DNA of 64,000 bases from Cupriavidus consociatus (GCF_017814975.1 NZ_JAGIQA010000001.1:310001-374000); one strand, 5' to 3'. Positions 46,199 through 56,494 are shown, counted from the first letter of the stretch. A program made the numbers and translations. Notes: generated by a model not told the origin, from the letters alone.

Positions 46199-47986
46199 AT
46201 GACTGCCACGCCGGGCCATTCGAACCCTGACACTCCCCATTCGCACGAAGCCAGCGGCGCGCCGCTGCCGGATGCCTCGCCGCTGGCTGGCCCGCAGTTG
46301 GGTGGCCATATCCTCGTCGACGCGCTGCTGGCGCATGGCGCCGAGCTAGCCTTCGGCGTGCCGGGCGAAAGCTACCTGGCGGTGCTCGACGGCTTCCATC
46401 GCCGCCGCGACCAGTTGCGCTTTATCGTCTGCCGCCAGGAAGGGGGCGCCGCGGTCATGGCCGAAGCCTACGGCAAGCTGACCGGCCGTCCCGGGCTGGC
46501 TTTCTGCACGCGCGGCCCTGGCGCCACCAATGCCAGCATCGGCGTGCATACCGCGTTTCAGGACTCGACGCCGATGATCCTGTTCATCGGCCAGGTCGGC
46601 ACCGATTTCATGGACCGCGAAGCCTTCCAGGAAATCGACTACCGCCGCATGTATGGCCAGATGGCCAAGTGGGTGGCGCAGATCGATCGGGTCGAGCGCA
46701 TCCCGGAATACATCGCGCGCGCCTACCAGACCGCCACCTCGGGCCGGCCCGGCCCGGTGGTGCTGGCGCTGCCGGAGGACATGCTGGCGCAGTCGGCGGT
46801 GGTGCCGCAGCTGCGTGGCTACGAGCGCGTGCTGAGCTGGCCGGGCGATCCCGGGATGGCTCGCCTTCAGCAAATGCTGGAAGCTGCCGAGCGGCCCTTC
46901 GTGCTGGCCGGCGGCAGCGGCTGGACGCCGCAGGCCTGCGCCGACCTGCAGGCCTTCGCCGAACGCTTCGCGCTGCCGGTCGGCTGCGCCTTCCGCGGGC
47001 AGGACCTGTTCGACAACCGCCATCCCAACTATGCCGGCGATGTCGGCATCGGCATCAATCCGGCACTGGGCGAGCGCATCCGGCAAGCGGACCTGGTGCT
47101 GGCCATCGGCCCGCGCCTGGGCGAGATGACCACCGGCGGCTACGCGCTGATCGCCGCGCCGCGGCCCGCGCAGACGCTGGTGCACGTGCACGCCGGTGCC
47201 GAGGAACTGGGCAGCGTCTACCAGGCCGACCTGATGATCCACGCCTCGATGCCGGCCATCGCCGCGCGCCTTGCCGCGCTGGAGCCCGCCGCAGTGCCGC
47301 GTTGGCAGGCCTGGACCGAGGCGGCCCATGCCGATTACGAGCGCTACCTGCAGCCGCCGGCGTATATGGGGCAGGGGGGGCAGGGCGTCGACATGGCCGA
47401 AGTCATCCGCACGCTCGACCAGATGCTGCCGGACGATGCGGTGGTCACCAACGGTGCCGGCAACTACGCCAGCTGGCTGCACCGCTATTTCCGTTATCGC
47501 CCCTACCGCAACGGCGGCCGCGGCCAGCTGGCCCCGACCAGCGGCGCGATGGGCTATGGCGTGCCCGCCGCGGTCAGTGCAAAGATCGCCTTCCCGCAGC
47601 GCACCGTGGTGGCGCTGGCCGGCGACGGCTGCTTCCTGATGAATGGCCAGGAACTTGCTACCGCCATGCAGTACCAGGCGCCGGTGGTGTTCATCGTCGT
47701 CAATAACGGCATGTACGGCACGATCCGGATGCACCAGGAACGCGAATACCCGACCCATGTCTCGGGCACCGAGCTGCACAATCCCGACTTTGCCGCCCTG
47801 GCGCGCGCCTATGGTGCGCGCGGCGAAACCGTGACCACGACTGCGGCCTTCGCCCCCGCGCTGCGCGCCGCGCTGGACGCGCCGGTATCGACGCTGATCG
47901 AGATCCGCGTCGATCCGGACGTGATCACGCCGCGCACCACACTCAGCGCGATCCGCGCGCAGGCGCTGGCCGGCGGGCAGCACTGA
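46199..47986 (+). CDS. Thiamine-diphosphate-dependent enzyme, acetolactate-synthase-like
   Basis: A 595-residue ThDP enzyme. Layout: pyrimidine-binding domain (about 35-205) with the catalytic Glu 81 in CRQEGGAAVMAEAYGKLTG, a central Rossmann domain (about 225-370) and a pyrophosphate-binding domain with GDGCFLMNGQELATAMQ and VNNGMYG around 478-511. About 35 hydrophilic residues precede the domain. It may be a 2-oxo-acid decarboxylase, oxalyl-CoA decarboxylase-like or acetolactate-like enzyme; no small regulatory subunit gene is present, which argues against true biosynthetic acetolactate synthase. An RraA-family gene follows 47 bp downstream. Confidence 0.9.
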   Translation: MTATPGHSNPDTPHSHEASGAPLPDASPLAGPQLGGHILVDALLAHGAELAFGVPGESYLAVLDGFHRRRDQLRFIVCRQEGGAAVMAEAYGKLTGRPGLAFCTRGPGATNASIGVHTAFQDSTPMILFIGQVGTDFMDREAFQEIDYRRMYGQMAKWVAQIDRVERIPEYIARAYQTATSGRPGPVVLALPEDMLAQSAVVPQLRGYERVLSWPGDPGMARLQQMLEAAERPFVLAGGSGWTPQACADLQAFAERFALPVGCAFRGQDLFDNRHPNYAGDVGIGINPALGERIRQADLVLAIGPRLGEMTTGGYALIAAPRPAQTLVHVHAGAEELGSVYQADLMIHASMPAIAARLAALEPAAVPRWQAWTEAAHADYERYLQPPAYMGQGGQGVDMAEVIRTLDQMLPDDAVVTNGAGNYASWLHRYFRYRPYRNGGRGQLAPTSGAMGYGVPAAVSAKIAFPQRTVVALAGDGCFLMNGQELATAMQYQAPVVFIVVNNGMYGTIRMHQEREYPTHVSGTELHNPDFAALARAYGARGETVTTTAAFAPALRAALDAPVSTLIEIRVDPDVITPRTTLSAIRAQALAGGQH

Positions 47987-48033
47987 CGCGGTGAGGCCGC
48001 AACGGATTCTTACCATCCATCAGGAGACCATTG

Positions 48034-48531
48034 ATGAAGCCTGTCACCACCGACCTGTGCGACGCCCATGAAGACCGCCTCGCCGCCGGTACCTTGCGCG
48101 TGATGGCGCCGGTGTTCCGCACCTGGGGCAAGCAGGGCGCCTTTGCCGGCCCGGCCGCGACGCTGAAGGTGTTTGAAGACAATACGCTGGTGCGCACCGT
48201 GCTGGAAGGCCCGGGCCAGGGCCGGGTCCTGGTGATCGACGGCGGCGGCTCGCTGCGCTGCGCGCTGGTCGGCGGCAATCTCGGCCTGCTGGCCGAGAAG
48301 AATGGCTGGGCCGGCATCGTCGTCAACGGCTGCGTGCGCGACAGCGCCGAGCTGGATGTGTGCGACATCGGCATCCGCGCGCTCGCCCCGCATCCTCAGA
48401 AAAGCCAGAAGCGCAACGTTGGCGAAAGCGAAGTCATGGTGCAGATGCCCGGCGCGGTCGTGCGTCCGGGCAACTGGATCTACGTGGACGCCGACGGCGT
48501 GCTGGTCTCGGACCAAAAGCTGGAGAGCTGA
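48034..48531 (+). CDS. RraA-family protein (RNase E regulator-like or 4-hydroxy-4-methyl-2-oxoglutarate aldolase)
   Basis: A 165-residue protein with the RraA fold. Characteristic segments: [83 protein letters not shown]. The G-x-V-R-D Asp and Arg match the metal-dependent aldolase/oxaloacetate decarboxylase active site, so it may be an enzyme instead of an RNase E inhibitor. The ATG follows CAGGAGA. It is flanked by the ThDP enzyme upstream and by the gamma-glutamylcyclotransferase-like gene 2 bp downstream. Confidence 0.9.
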   Translation: MKPVTTDLCDAHEDRLAAGTLRVMAPVFRTWGKQGAFAGPAATLKVFEDNTLVRTVLEGPGQGRVLVIDGGGSLRCALVGGNLGLLAEKNGWAGIVVNGCVRDSAELDVCDIGIRALAPHPQKSQKRNVGESEVMVQMPGAVVRPGNWIYVDADGVLVSDQKLES

Positions 48532-48533
48532 GC

Positions 48534-48950
48534 ATGCCGCGCGTCTTTGTCTACGGCACACTGCGGGCCGGCGAGGTCAACGACCTGAATGCGGCCGCGC
48601 AGCGGCATGGCATTGCCGCGCCCACGCTGCTGGGCACGGCAACGGTGGCGGGCCGGCTCTATGACTTCGGCACCTACCCCGGCCTGGTGCTGGATGCCGC
48701 GGCCGGGCCGGTGGTCGGGGATATCTACGACATTGCCGAGGCGCTGCTGCCGGTCCTGGACGAGATCGAAGAGGTCTATCCGGGTCAGGCTACGCTGTTC
48801 GTGCGCGAGGAATGCGCAGTGCAGCAGGATGGCAAGCCCGTCGCCTGCCTGTTGTATCCGGTGGCGGAAGACGCCGTGGCCACGTTGCCGCACATTGGCA
48901 GCGGTGACTGGGTCGCCTATCGCCGCGCGCGCGGCCCCGCCAGTGCCTGA
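48534..48950 (+). CDS. Gamma-glutamylcyclotransferase-like (AIG2/GGCT) protein
   Basis: A 138-residue GGCT-fold protein. The N-terminal RVFVYGTLRAGEVND is the family's substrate-loop signature, GRLYDFGTYPGLV follows, and the catalytic Glu is probably in VLDEIEEVYPG near residue 83. Family members cleave gamma-glutamyl amines to 5-oxoproline; the native substrate here is unknown. The ATG lies 2 bp after the RraA gene stop, with TGGAGAG as its ribosome-binding site inside that gene. A terminator follows at 48978. Confidence 0.88.
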   Translation: MPRVFVYGTLRAGEVNDLNAAAQRHGIAAPTLLGTATVAGRLYDFGTYPGLVLDAAAGPVVGDIYDIAEALLPVLDEIEEVYPGQATLFVREECAVQQDGKPVACLLYPVAEDAVATLPHIGSGDWVAYRRARGPASA

Positions 48951-48977
48951 ACGCGGCTCCACGAAGCTATCCCAAAG

Positions 48978-49000
48978 CGGCGCCCTTGTGGCGCCGTTTT
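48978..49000 (+). terminator. Terminator after the GGCT-like gene
   Basis: A perfect 7-bp GC stem (48978-48984 with 48990-48996), loop CTTGT, is followed by T4. Confidence 0.75.
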
Positions 49001-49119
49001 ATCTTGGATGACTTGGTGGCCAATCCTGCGCATGACGCCATTCCGGTCGATTTTTCACCATGTGGAAAGATGTTGCGGACCGCAAAAATGATGGTTTGCG
49101 AAGCACAACACCTTTTCTC

Positions 49120-49260
49120 ATGATGAAATATCTTGTCCCGCATCGTGGAATAAAATTTGTAAGATATTGAATTTATTGATTAAAAAAACTAAGCGACAAC
49201 TTCAGTTCAGGGTTGTTGCGACGCGGGAGCTTTCCCTACACTCTTATATAAGACACAGGA
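49120..49260 (+). promoter_or_regulatory. AT-rich aceA promoter region with two inverted repeats
   Basis: In a 353-bp gap, a stretch far richer in A and T than its surroundings lies ahead of aceA. It contains an 8-bp inverted repeat (AATATCTT 49127-49134 with AAGATATT 49161-49168) and a second, 7-of-8 repeat (GCGACAAC 49193-49200 with GTTGTTGC 49212-49219). TTGTTG (49213-49218) with TACACT (49237-49242) is a possible sigma-70 pair; TATATA at 49245 is an alternative -10. Confidence 0.5.
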
Positions 49261-49353
49261 CATGAGACGCCAAAAACGCCTCCCACAGGCGGCGCCCCAA
49301 GGCAGGTGATCAAGAGATTCTCAGCCATCCCCAGCATCTTCAGGAGAGTGACC

Positions 49354-50649
<1,296 letters not shown>

Positions 50650-50727
50650 CTCTCCTGGTCACCCCGCCGGCTAGTGGGTCCGGCGGATCGGGAGGCGTGC
50701 GACCATCACGCCCTCCCTTTTAGGCGA

Positions 50728-50764
50728 CGCGCCGTTCTCTCTCAGGGACGGCGCGGTTTTTTTA
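50728..50764 (+). terminator. Terminator of aceA
   Basis: An 8-bp stem (50728-50735 with 50748-50755) is followed by a T7 run. It lies about 80 bp after the aceA stop and just before the convergent lipoprotein gene. Confidence 0.88.
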
Positions 50765-50790
50765 TTTCTCAATGCTGGCGCAGACGCGCT

Positions 50791-51126
50791 TCAACGCCCC
50801 ATGCGGCGATCGTAGCTGCTCGAAATGCGCGCCATCAACGCCGGATCGTTTGCACCCAGGCTGTCGAATGTCACCCGCACGTGGCCGTCTGCCAGCTGAT
50901 CCACACCGGCCATCACCGCGCTGCTTTCCAGGCTGCCGACAACCACGCCCCTGACCGGATCCGCGACGCTGATCGCCAGTCCCTGGTCGTGCATGGCGCC
51001 CGCTGCTGCGGTGAAGGTGCGATCGAAGCTGGCCGGCGTCATGACCGTAAAGGCGCCGTTTCCATCCGGAGTGGCACATGCCGAAAGCGCCAGGATGCCG
51101 CCGCAGGCCATTAAAGAGAGTCGCAT
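50791..51126 (-). CDS. Small lipoprotein of unknown function
   Basis: 111 residues with a lipoprotein signal: LALSAC puts the lipidated Cys at 17. The mature part is a single small domain (about 20-111) with alternating helix and strand character (TPASFDRTFTAAAGAMHDQGLAISVADPVRGVVVGSLE). I do not recognise a named family. It is transcribed leftward towards aceA and is monocistronic, 284 bp from the divergent metalloprotease gene. A coding call is supported by the lipobox and its G/C-ending codons. Confidence 0.75.
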   Translation of the reverse strand: MRLSLMACGGILALSACATPDGNGAFTVMTPASFDRTFTAAAGAMHDQGLAISVADPVRGVVVGSLESSAVMAGVDQLADGHVRVTFDSLGANDPALMARISSSYDRRMGR

Positions 51127-51287
51127 GATGACACCTTCCGTCAGCCCCCGACCGAAAATGTACGCGCTGCGACGTGTTGCGAGTTTCTACTCGCTGATCG
51201 CCCTGCCACAAGATTAGGCGACATTGGCGAAGATTCCACGCGAAGTCAGTGGGTGCGCCGCGCAGGGTCCAGGCAGCCCTCAGTGCG

Positions 51288-51327
51288 AAATGCAATAAAT
51301 TGTTATATCTGACGATTTATTGCATTT
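51288..51327. promoter_or_regulatory. AT-rich 13-bp perfect inverted repeat before the M48 protease gene
   Basis: AAATGCAATAAAT (51288-51300) and its exact reverse complement (51315-51327) are separated by 14 bases. The site lies 83 bp before the metalloprotease start and 161 bp upstream of the divergent lipoprotein gene. It could be an operator or an RNA hairpin; there is no T run after it. Confidence 0.6.
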
Positions 51328-51409
51328 GGGTGATGCGGTCAGCCAGTGGATGCCATAAAGTGCCCCGGCCTTTGTCGGCACTTTCCGAGCTTCCACCAAG
51401 AACAACATC

Positions 51410-52171
51410 ATGAAAGCATCATTCTCACTCGCTACCTGTGCCGTCGCGGCGGCACTGCTGGCCGGCTGTTCCGGCGGCATGCCCACCAACATCGACGGCA
51501 TGGTGTCCGCCGGCTCGTCGCTGGCCAAGGCCGCGACGCTGAGCGACGCGGACGTCAAGAGCCTGTCCGACCAGGCCTGCGCCGAATCGGACAGGACCAA
51601 CAAGATCGCCGGCGCCAATACCACCTACGGCAAGCGCCTGGCCAAGATCATGAGCGGCCTGAATGGCAGCAGCGTGCCCAACGTCAACGCCAAGGTGTAC
51701 CTGACCAAGGACGTCAACGCCTGGGCCATGGCCAATGGCTGCGTGCGCGTCTACAGCGGCCTGATGGACATGATGACCGACGATGAAGTGCGTGGCGTGC
51801 TCGGCCACGAACTGGGCCATGTCGCATTGGGCCACACCAGGAAGGCCATGCAGGTTGCCTACACTGCAACCGCCGCGCGTGGCGCGGCTGCGTCGGCAGG
51901 CAACGGCGCGGTGGCTGCGCTGTCGTCGTCGCAGCTGGGCGAGCTGGGCGAGCAGCTGATCAATGCGCAGTTCTCGCAGTCGCAGGAAAGCGCGGCCGAT
52001 GACTACTCGTTCGACCTGCTGACCAGGAACAAGGCGAACACGCGGGGCCTGGTGACGGCGTTCCAGAAGCTGGCCAGGCTCGATGGCGGCAAGTCGAGCA
52101 TGTTCTCGTCGCACCCGGGTTCGGATGACCGCGCCAGGCATATCGAGGAGCGGATCCGCAAGGCTTCGTAA
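51410..52171 (+). CDS. M48-family zinc metalloprotease lipoprotein
   Basis: A 253-residue predicted lipoprotein (lipobox LLAGC, Cys 20) with an M48 peptidase domain. The zinc-binding HELGH is at 133-137 (VLGHELGHVALGHT) and the third ligand Glu lies in FSQSQESAADDYSFDLL near residue 195. It resembles the E. coli LoiP/YggG group of outer-membrane-associated proteases. The end (SSMFSSHPGSDDRARHIEERI) matches that group too. The start is close to a weak ribosome-binding site. A strong bidirectional terminator follows. Confidence 0.92.
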   Translation: MKASFSLATCAVAAALLAGCSGGMPTNIDGMVSAGSSLAKAATLSDADVKSLSDQACAESDRTNKIAGANTTYGKRLAKIMSGLNGSSVPNVNAKVYLTKDVNAWAMANGCVRVYSGLMDMMTDDEVRGVLGHELGHVALGHTRKAMQVAYTATAARGAAASAGNGAVAALSSSQLGELGEQLINAQFSQSQESAADDYSFDLLTRNKANTRGLVTAFQKLARLDGGKSSMFSSHPGSDDRARHIEERIRKAS

Positions 52172-52190
52172 GCCACTGGCAGCAGGCATG

Positions 52191-52227
52191 ACAACGCCCG
52201 CACCGGAGAGCCCGGTGCGGGCGTTGT
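52191..52227. terminator. Bidirectional terminator between M48 protease and usp genes
   Basis: A perfect 16-bp inverted repeat (52191-52206 with 52212-52227) with a 5-nt loop separates two convergent genes. The core stem CCCGCACCGG/CCGGTGCGGG is the same as at 29809-29834. Confidence 0.75.
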
Positions 52228-52250
52228 GCTTTATGCGCGGCGGGTCGGGG

Positions 52251-52685
52251 TCAGCGATACACGATCACCGGGATATCGGTATGGGTCAGCACCTTCTGCG
52301 TTTCGCTGCCGAGCAGCAGGCCGGACAGCCCGCGCCGGCCATGCGACGCCATGAAGATCACGTCGCAGCCATGGCGCTCGGCCGCGTCGATGATGCCGAG
52401 GTAGGGCACGGCGAAGGTCGACATGTCGGCGTCGAAGGTGACACCGGCCGCGGTCGCCAGGTTCTCGACTTCCTTCAGGTAGAGCTTGGCCTGGTTCTCG
52501 ATGCGGTCCTTGAAGGCCTGCGGCGCCTCGACCACGATTTCGCTGAACGGGGTGTAGGGATACTCCTCCAGGCAGACATAGGCCGTGACGCGCGCGCCGA
52601 TGGCCTTGGCGAGTTCCAGCCCGCCGTTGATGGCTTTCTTGGAGAGTTCCGAGCCGTCGGTGGGTAGCAGGATGTGTTGGAACAT
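52251..52685 (-). CDS. Universal stress protein, UspA family
   Basis: A 144-residue single-domain Usp. It starts MFQHILLPTDGSELSKKAI and ends with the nucleotide-binding stretch FMASHGRRGLSGLLLGSETQKVL, where the G-2x-G-9x-GS motif has Ala in place of its first Gly. Usp proteins aid survival of starvation and oxidative stress. The ATG at 52685 follows AAAAGGAG. It is a close paralogue of the Usp at 58206. It is transcribed leftward towards the shared terminator. Confidence 0.93.
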   Translation of the reverse strand: MFQHILLPTDGSELSKKAINGGLELAKAIGARVTAYVCLEEYPYTPFSEIVVEAPQAFKDRIENQAKLYLKEVENLATAAGVTFDADMSTFAVPYLGIIDAAERHGCDVIFMASHGRRGLSGLLLGSETQKVLTHTDIPVIVYR

Positions 52686-52861
52686 GCGGGGCTCCTTTTC
52701 TGGCCAGGGATGAGGGCAGGGCTGCCGCCCGGCGCCGGTGGGGCGATGCCGGGGCGGTGGAAAGCGCCTGTCTGAATCCATTGTAGTCAGGGTGCCGAGT
52801 ACGGCATTGTGCTAAATCAATTGCAACAAAAGCGTCACACCCCGGAGCCTTGCACTGGCCG

Positions 52862-53812
52862 TCAGCCTGCCAGTGCCGCTGCCGCCGGCACGGTTGCCGC
52901 CCGCTCCGCCCGGCGCCAGTAGGCCGGGTTGCCGTAAGTGTTCTTGAGGTGGTCGATAAACAGCCGCACCCGCAGCGGCAAGTGCTTGCGCTGCGGGAAC
53001 ACCGCATGGATGCCGATCGGCGGCGCCTGGAACTCGTCCAGCACCGTGACCAGCCTGCCGCTGGCGATTTCGTTGCCGACTTCCCACCATGAGCGCCACG
53101 CCAGGCCGTTGCCCTGCAGGCACCACTCGTGCAGCACCGCGCCGTCGGTGCACTCCATGGTGCCGCCCACCTTGACCGTTACCGAGCGCCCGTCTTCCGT
53201 GAATACCCAGCCACGCTGTACGTTGGCGCTGGCGCCGAAGGCCAGGCAGTTGTGCCGCTGCAGGTCGTCCGGTGTGTCGGGGCGGCCGGCGCGCGCCAGG
53301 TAGTCGGGCGAGGCCACCACCACGCGCCGGGTTTCGGCCAGCCGGATCGAGACCAGGCTGGAGTCGGGCAGGTCGCCCAGCCGGATCGCGCAGTCGAAGC
53401 CTTCATTGACCAGGTCGACCACGCGGTCGGACAGGTCCAGCGTGATCGATACGTCCGGGTGCGATTCAATGAACAGCGGCACCAGCGGCGCCACGTGCTT
53501 GCGGCCGTAGCCGGCCGGCGCGGTCACGCGCAGGTGGCCGCTGGCCTTGACACCGCCGGCCGAGACGCTGGCCTCGGCGTTGTGCAGGTCGTTGAGGATG
53601 CGCTGGCAGTCCTCCAGGAAGGCCGAGCCTTCGAAGGTCAGGCTGATCTTGCGCGTGGTGCGTACCAGCAACTTCACGCCCAGCCGCTCCTCCAGCGCAT
53701 CGATGCGGCGCCCGATGATGGCCGGCGCCACGCCTTCCGCCGCAGCTGCCGCCGACAGGCTGCCGCGCGAGGCGACGGATACAAAAGTCTCCAGTTGTTT
53801 GAAATGGTCCAC
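52862..53812 (-). CDS. LysR-family transcriptional regulator
   Basis: A 316-residue regulator with an N-terminal winged helix (about 1-60: FVSVASRGSLSAAAAAEGVAPAIIGRRIDALEERLGVKLLVRTTRKI) and a LysR substrate-binding domain (about 90-300). It resembles the CrgA/DmlR-like subgroup. The gene runs away from the haloacid dehalogenase gene, with a 283-bp region between their starts that would hold shared control sites. That region has AT-rich patches at about 53905-53965. The effector is unknown. Confidence 0.93.
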   Translation of the reverse strand: MDHFKQLETFVSVASRGSLSAAAAAEGVAPAIIGRRIDALEERLGVKLLVRTTRKISLTFEGSAFLEDCQRILNDLHNAEASVSAGGVKASGHLRVTAPAGYGRKHVAPLVPLFIESHPDVSITLDLSDRVVDLVNEGFDCAIRLGDLPDSSLVSIRLAETRRVVVASPDYLARAGRPDTPDDLQRHNCLAFGASANVQRGWVFTEDGRSVTVKVGGTMECTDGAVLHEWCLQGNGLAWRSWWEVGNEIASGRLVTVLDEFQAPPIGIHAVFPQRKHLPLRVRLFIDHLKNTYGNPAYWRRAERAATVPAAAALAG

Positions 53813-54095
53813 AAATGTTTGCCGAGTAGTGCCCAGCCCGCGCGATTAGTGCCGACCCCGTCACGCCGGATGCGCTATAGGGTGCTGCCGGCGGCCAGCG
53901 CGCGAGGATTTAGTGCGGAGTATCGTTTTAGTCAGCCAAGATTAGTGGTCGAAAAGTAAAAGATCAAGTGACCCGGCGCACCTTTGCCGCAGTGCAGCGT
54001 CTCCCTACAATGCGATGCATTCATCGGTGTACACGGCCACGCAGTTGTGGTCCGGCACCGACACACTTTGCAGAGTCAGGTTGCCAGCGCCCCCC

Positions 54096-54797
54096 ATGAA
54101 CAAGATCCGCGCAGTCGTCTTCGATGCCTACGGCACGCTGTTCGACGTGTATTCCGTCACCGCGCGCGCGGAACAGCTGTTCCCGGGCCGCGGCGAGGCG
54201 CTGGCGCTGCTGTGGCGCGACCGCCAGATCGACTACACCCGCATCCGCACCATGGCCGCCCACGATGGCGCGCACTACAAGCCGTTCTGGGCCATCACCG
54301 TGGACGCGCTGCGCTACGCCGCCGAGCGCCTGGGCCTGTCGCTGGACGAGGCCACCGAAGGACAGCTGCTGAAGGAATATGCCTGCCTGTCGGCCTTCCC
54401 GGAAAACCTTGGCGCGCTCAAGCGGCTGCGCAAGGCGGGGCTGCCGCTGGGCATCCTGTCCAACGGCAACGCCGAGATGCTCGACATCTCGGTCAAGAGC
54501 GCGGGCATGCATGGCCTGTTCGACCATGTGCTGTCAGTCGATGCGGTGCGGCAGTACAAGACCGCGCCTGCCGCCTATGCACTGGGGCCGCTGGCCTTCG
54601 GGCTGGATGCGCAGGAGATGCTGTTCGTCTCGTCCAATGGCTGGGACGCCTGCGGCGCCACCTGGTATGGCTACACCACCTTCTGGATCAACCGTGCCGG
54701 CCACCCGGCGGAGCGGCTCGACGTAGCCCCCTCCGGCACCGGGCACGACATGAACGACCTGCTCGAATTCGTCCGCGCCCATGGCGTGGCGGTATAG
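54096..54797 (+). CDS. Haloacid dehalogenase, type II
   Basis: A 233-residue HAD-superfamily enzyme. Asp 10 in VVFDAYGTLFD is the nucleophile that forms the aspartyl ester. LPLGILSNGNAEML supplies the second HAD motif, SVDAVRQYKTAPAAYAL the Lys, and FVSSNGWDACGATWYGYTTFWINR the closing acidic part typical of L-2-haloacid dehalogenases. The enzyme hydrolyses 2-haloalkanoic acids to 2-hydroxy acids. The divergent LysR regulator may control it. Malate synthase follows 51 bp downstream on the same strand. Confidence 0.92.
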   Translation: MNKIRAVVFDAYGTLFDVYSVTARAEQLFPGRGEALALLWRDRQIDYTRIRTMAAHDGAHYKPFWAITVDALRYAAERLGLSLDEATEGQLLKEYACLSAFPENLGALKRLRKAGLPLGILSNGNAEMLDISVKSAGMHGLFDHVLSVDAVRQYKTAPAAYALGPLAFGLDAQEMLFVSSNGWDACGATWYGYTTFWINRAGHPAERLDVAPSGTGHDMNDLLEFVRAHGVAV

Positions 54798-54848
54798 CAG
54801 GGCGCCCAACAACCAAAGCTATCGCTATCGTTTAACAGGAGAACACTG

Positions 54849-56435
54849 ATGGCTATCACGCTGCCCGCGGGCATGAAGATTACCGGCGAAATCCTGCCGG
54901 CCTACGAAGATATCCTCACGCCGGAAGCCCTGGCCCTGGTAGACAAGCTGCATCGCGCCTTCGAGCCGCGCCGTCAGGAACTGCTGGCAGCGCGCGTCGA
55001 GCGCGCCAAGCGCCTGGACGCCGGCGAAGTCCCCGATTTCCTGCCGCAAACCAAGAGCATCCGCGAAGGCGACTGGAAGGTTGCCCCTGTGCCCAAGGCG
55101 CTGGAATGCCGCCGCGTGGAAATCACCGGCCCGGTCGAAGCCAAGATGGTGATCAACGCCTTCAACTCGGGCGCTGACAGCTACATGACCGACTTCGAGG
55201 ATTCCAACACCCCCAACTGGCACAACCAGCTGCAGGGCCAGGTCAACCTGAAGGCTGCCGTGCGCCGCACGCTGACGCTGGAATCGAAGGGCAAGCAATA
55301 CAAGCTGAACGACAAGATCGCCACGCTGCAGGTGCGTCCGCGCGGCTGGCACCTGGACGAAAAGCACGTCACCATCGACGGCAAGCGCGTCTCGGGCGGC
55401 ATTTTCGACTTCGCGCTGTTCCTGTTCCACAACGCCCAGGAACAGATCGCGCGCGGCGCCGGCCCGTTCTTCTACCTGCCCAAGATGGAGAGCCATCTGG
55501 AAGCGCGCCTGTGGAACGACATCTTCGTGATGGCGCAGAACGAAATCGGCCTGCCGCAAGGCACCATCAAGGCCACCGTGCTGATCGAGACCATCCTCGC
55601 CGCGTTCGAGATGGAAGAGATCCTGTATGAGCTGCGCGAGCACAGCGCCGGCCTGAACGCCGGCCGCTGGGACTACATCTTCTCGTGCATCAAGAAGTTC
55701 AAGAACGACAAGGACTTCTGCCTGGCCGACCGCGCCAAGGTCACGATGACCGCGCCGTTCATGCGCGCCTACGCGCTGCTGCTGCTCAAGACCTGCCATT
55801 CCCGCGGCGCCCCCGCCATCGGCGGCATGAGCGCGCTGATCCCGATCAAGAACGATCCGGAGAAGAACGCCATCGCCATGGAAGGCATCATCAGCGACAA
55901 GCGCCGCGATGCCACCGACGGCTACGATGGCGGCTGGGTGGCGCACCCGGGCCTGGTCGAGCCGGCCATGAAGGAATTCGTGGCAGTGCTGGGCGACAAG
56001 CCGAACCAGTTCGAGAAGCAGCGTCCGGACGTGCAGGTGAAGGGCGCCGACCTGCTCGACTTCAAGCCGGAAACGCCGATCACCGAGCACGGCCTGCGCA
56101 TGAACATCAACGTCGGCATCCACTACCTGGGCGCCTGGCTGGCCGGCAACGGCTGCGTGCCGATCCACAACCTGATGGAAGACGCCGCTACCGCCGAGAT
56201 CTCGCGCTCGCAGGTGTGGCAGTGGATCCGCTCGCCGAAGGGCAAGCTGGAAGACGGCACCAAGGTCACGGCCGAGCTGGTGCGCAAATTGATTCCGGAA
56301 GAACTGGCCAAGGTGAAGGAACTGGTCGGCGGCGACACCAAGACCTATGACCGCGCTGCCGAAATCTTCGAGCAGATGTCGACGTCGGAGGATTTCGCCG
56401 AGTTCCTGACGCTGCCGCTGTACGAAGAGGTCTGA
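54849..56435 (+). CDS. aceB: Malate synthase A
   Basis: A 528-residue enzyme that condenses glyoxylate with acetyl-CoA, completing the glyoxylate bypass. Family parts seen include DFEDSNTPNWHNQLQGQVNL, LQVRPRGWHLDEKHVTIDG, the FFYLPKMESHLEARLWNDIF active-site strand with the catalytic Glu/Asp, IETILAAFEMEEILYELREHSAGLNAGRWDYIFS and INVGIHYLGAWLAGNGCVPI. The length matches the A isoform (about 530), not the longer G form. The ATG follows CAGGAGAAC. A terminator follows at 56465. Confidence 0.97.
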   Translation: MAITLPAGMKITGEILPAYEDILTPEALALVDKLHRAFEPRRQELLAARVERAKRLDAGEVPDFLPQTKSIREGDWKVAPVPKALECRRVEITGPVEAKMVINAFNSGADSYMTDFEDSNTPNWHNQLQGQVNLKAAVRRTLTLESKGKQYKLNDKIATLQVRPRGWHLDEKHVTIDGKRVSGGIFDFALFLFHNAQEQIARGAGPFFYLPKMESHLEARLWNDIFVMAQNEIGLPQGTIKATVLIETILAAFEMEEILYELREHSAGLNAGRWDYIFSCIKKFKNDKDFCLADRAKVTMTAPFMRAYALLLLKTCHSRGAPAIGGMSALIPIKNDPEKNAIAMEGIISDKRRDATDGYDGGWVAHPGLVEPAMKEFVAVLGDKPNQFEKQRPDVQVKGADLLDFKPETPITEHGLRMNINVGIHYLGAWLAGNGCVPIHNLMEDAATAEISRSQVWQWIRSPKGKLEDGTKVTAELVRKLIPEELAKVKELVGGDTKTYDRAAEIFEQMSTSEDFAEFLTLPLYEEV

Positions 56436-56464
56436 GCAGGCCGCACTGCTCCGGCATGTACAAG

Positions 56465-56494
56465 AACCGCAGCCTGATGGGTGCGGTTTTTTTT
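56465..56494 (+). terminator. Terminator of aceB
   Basis: A 7-bp stem (56465-56471 with 56482-56488) is followed by a T8 run, 30 bp after the aceB stop. Confidence 0.82.
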
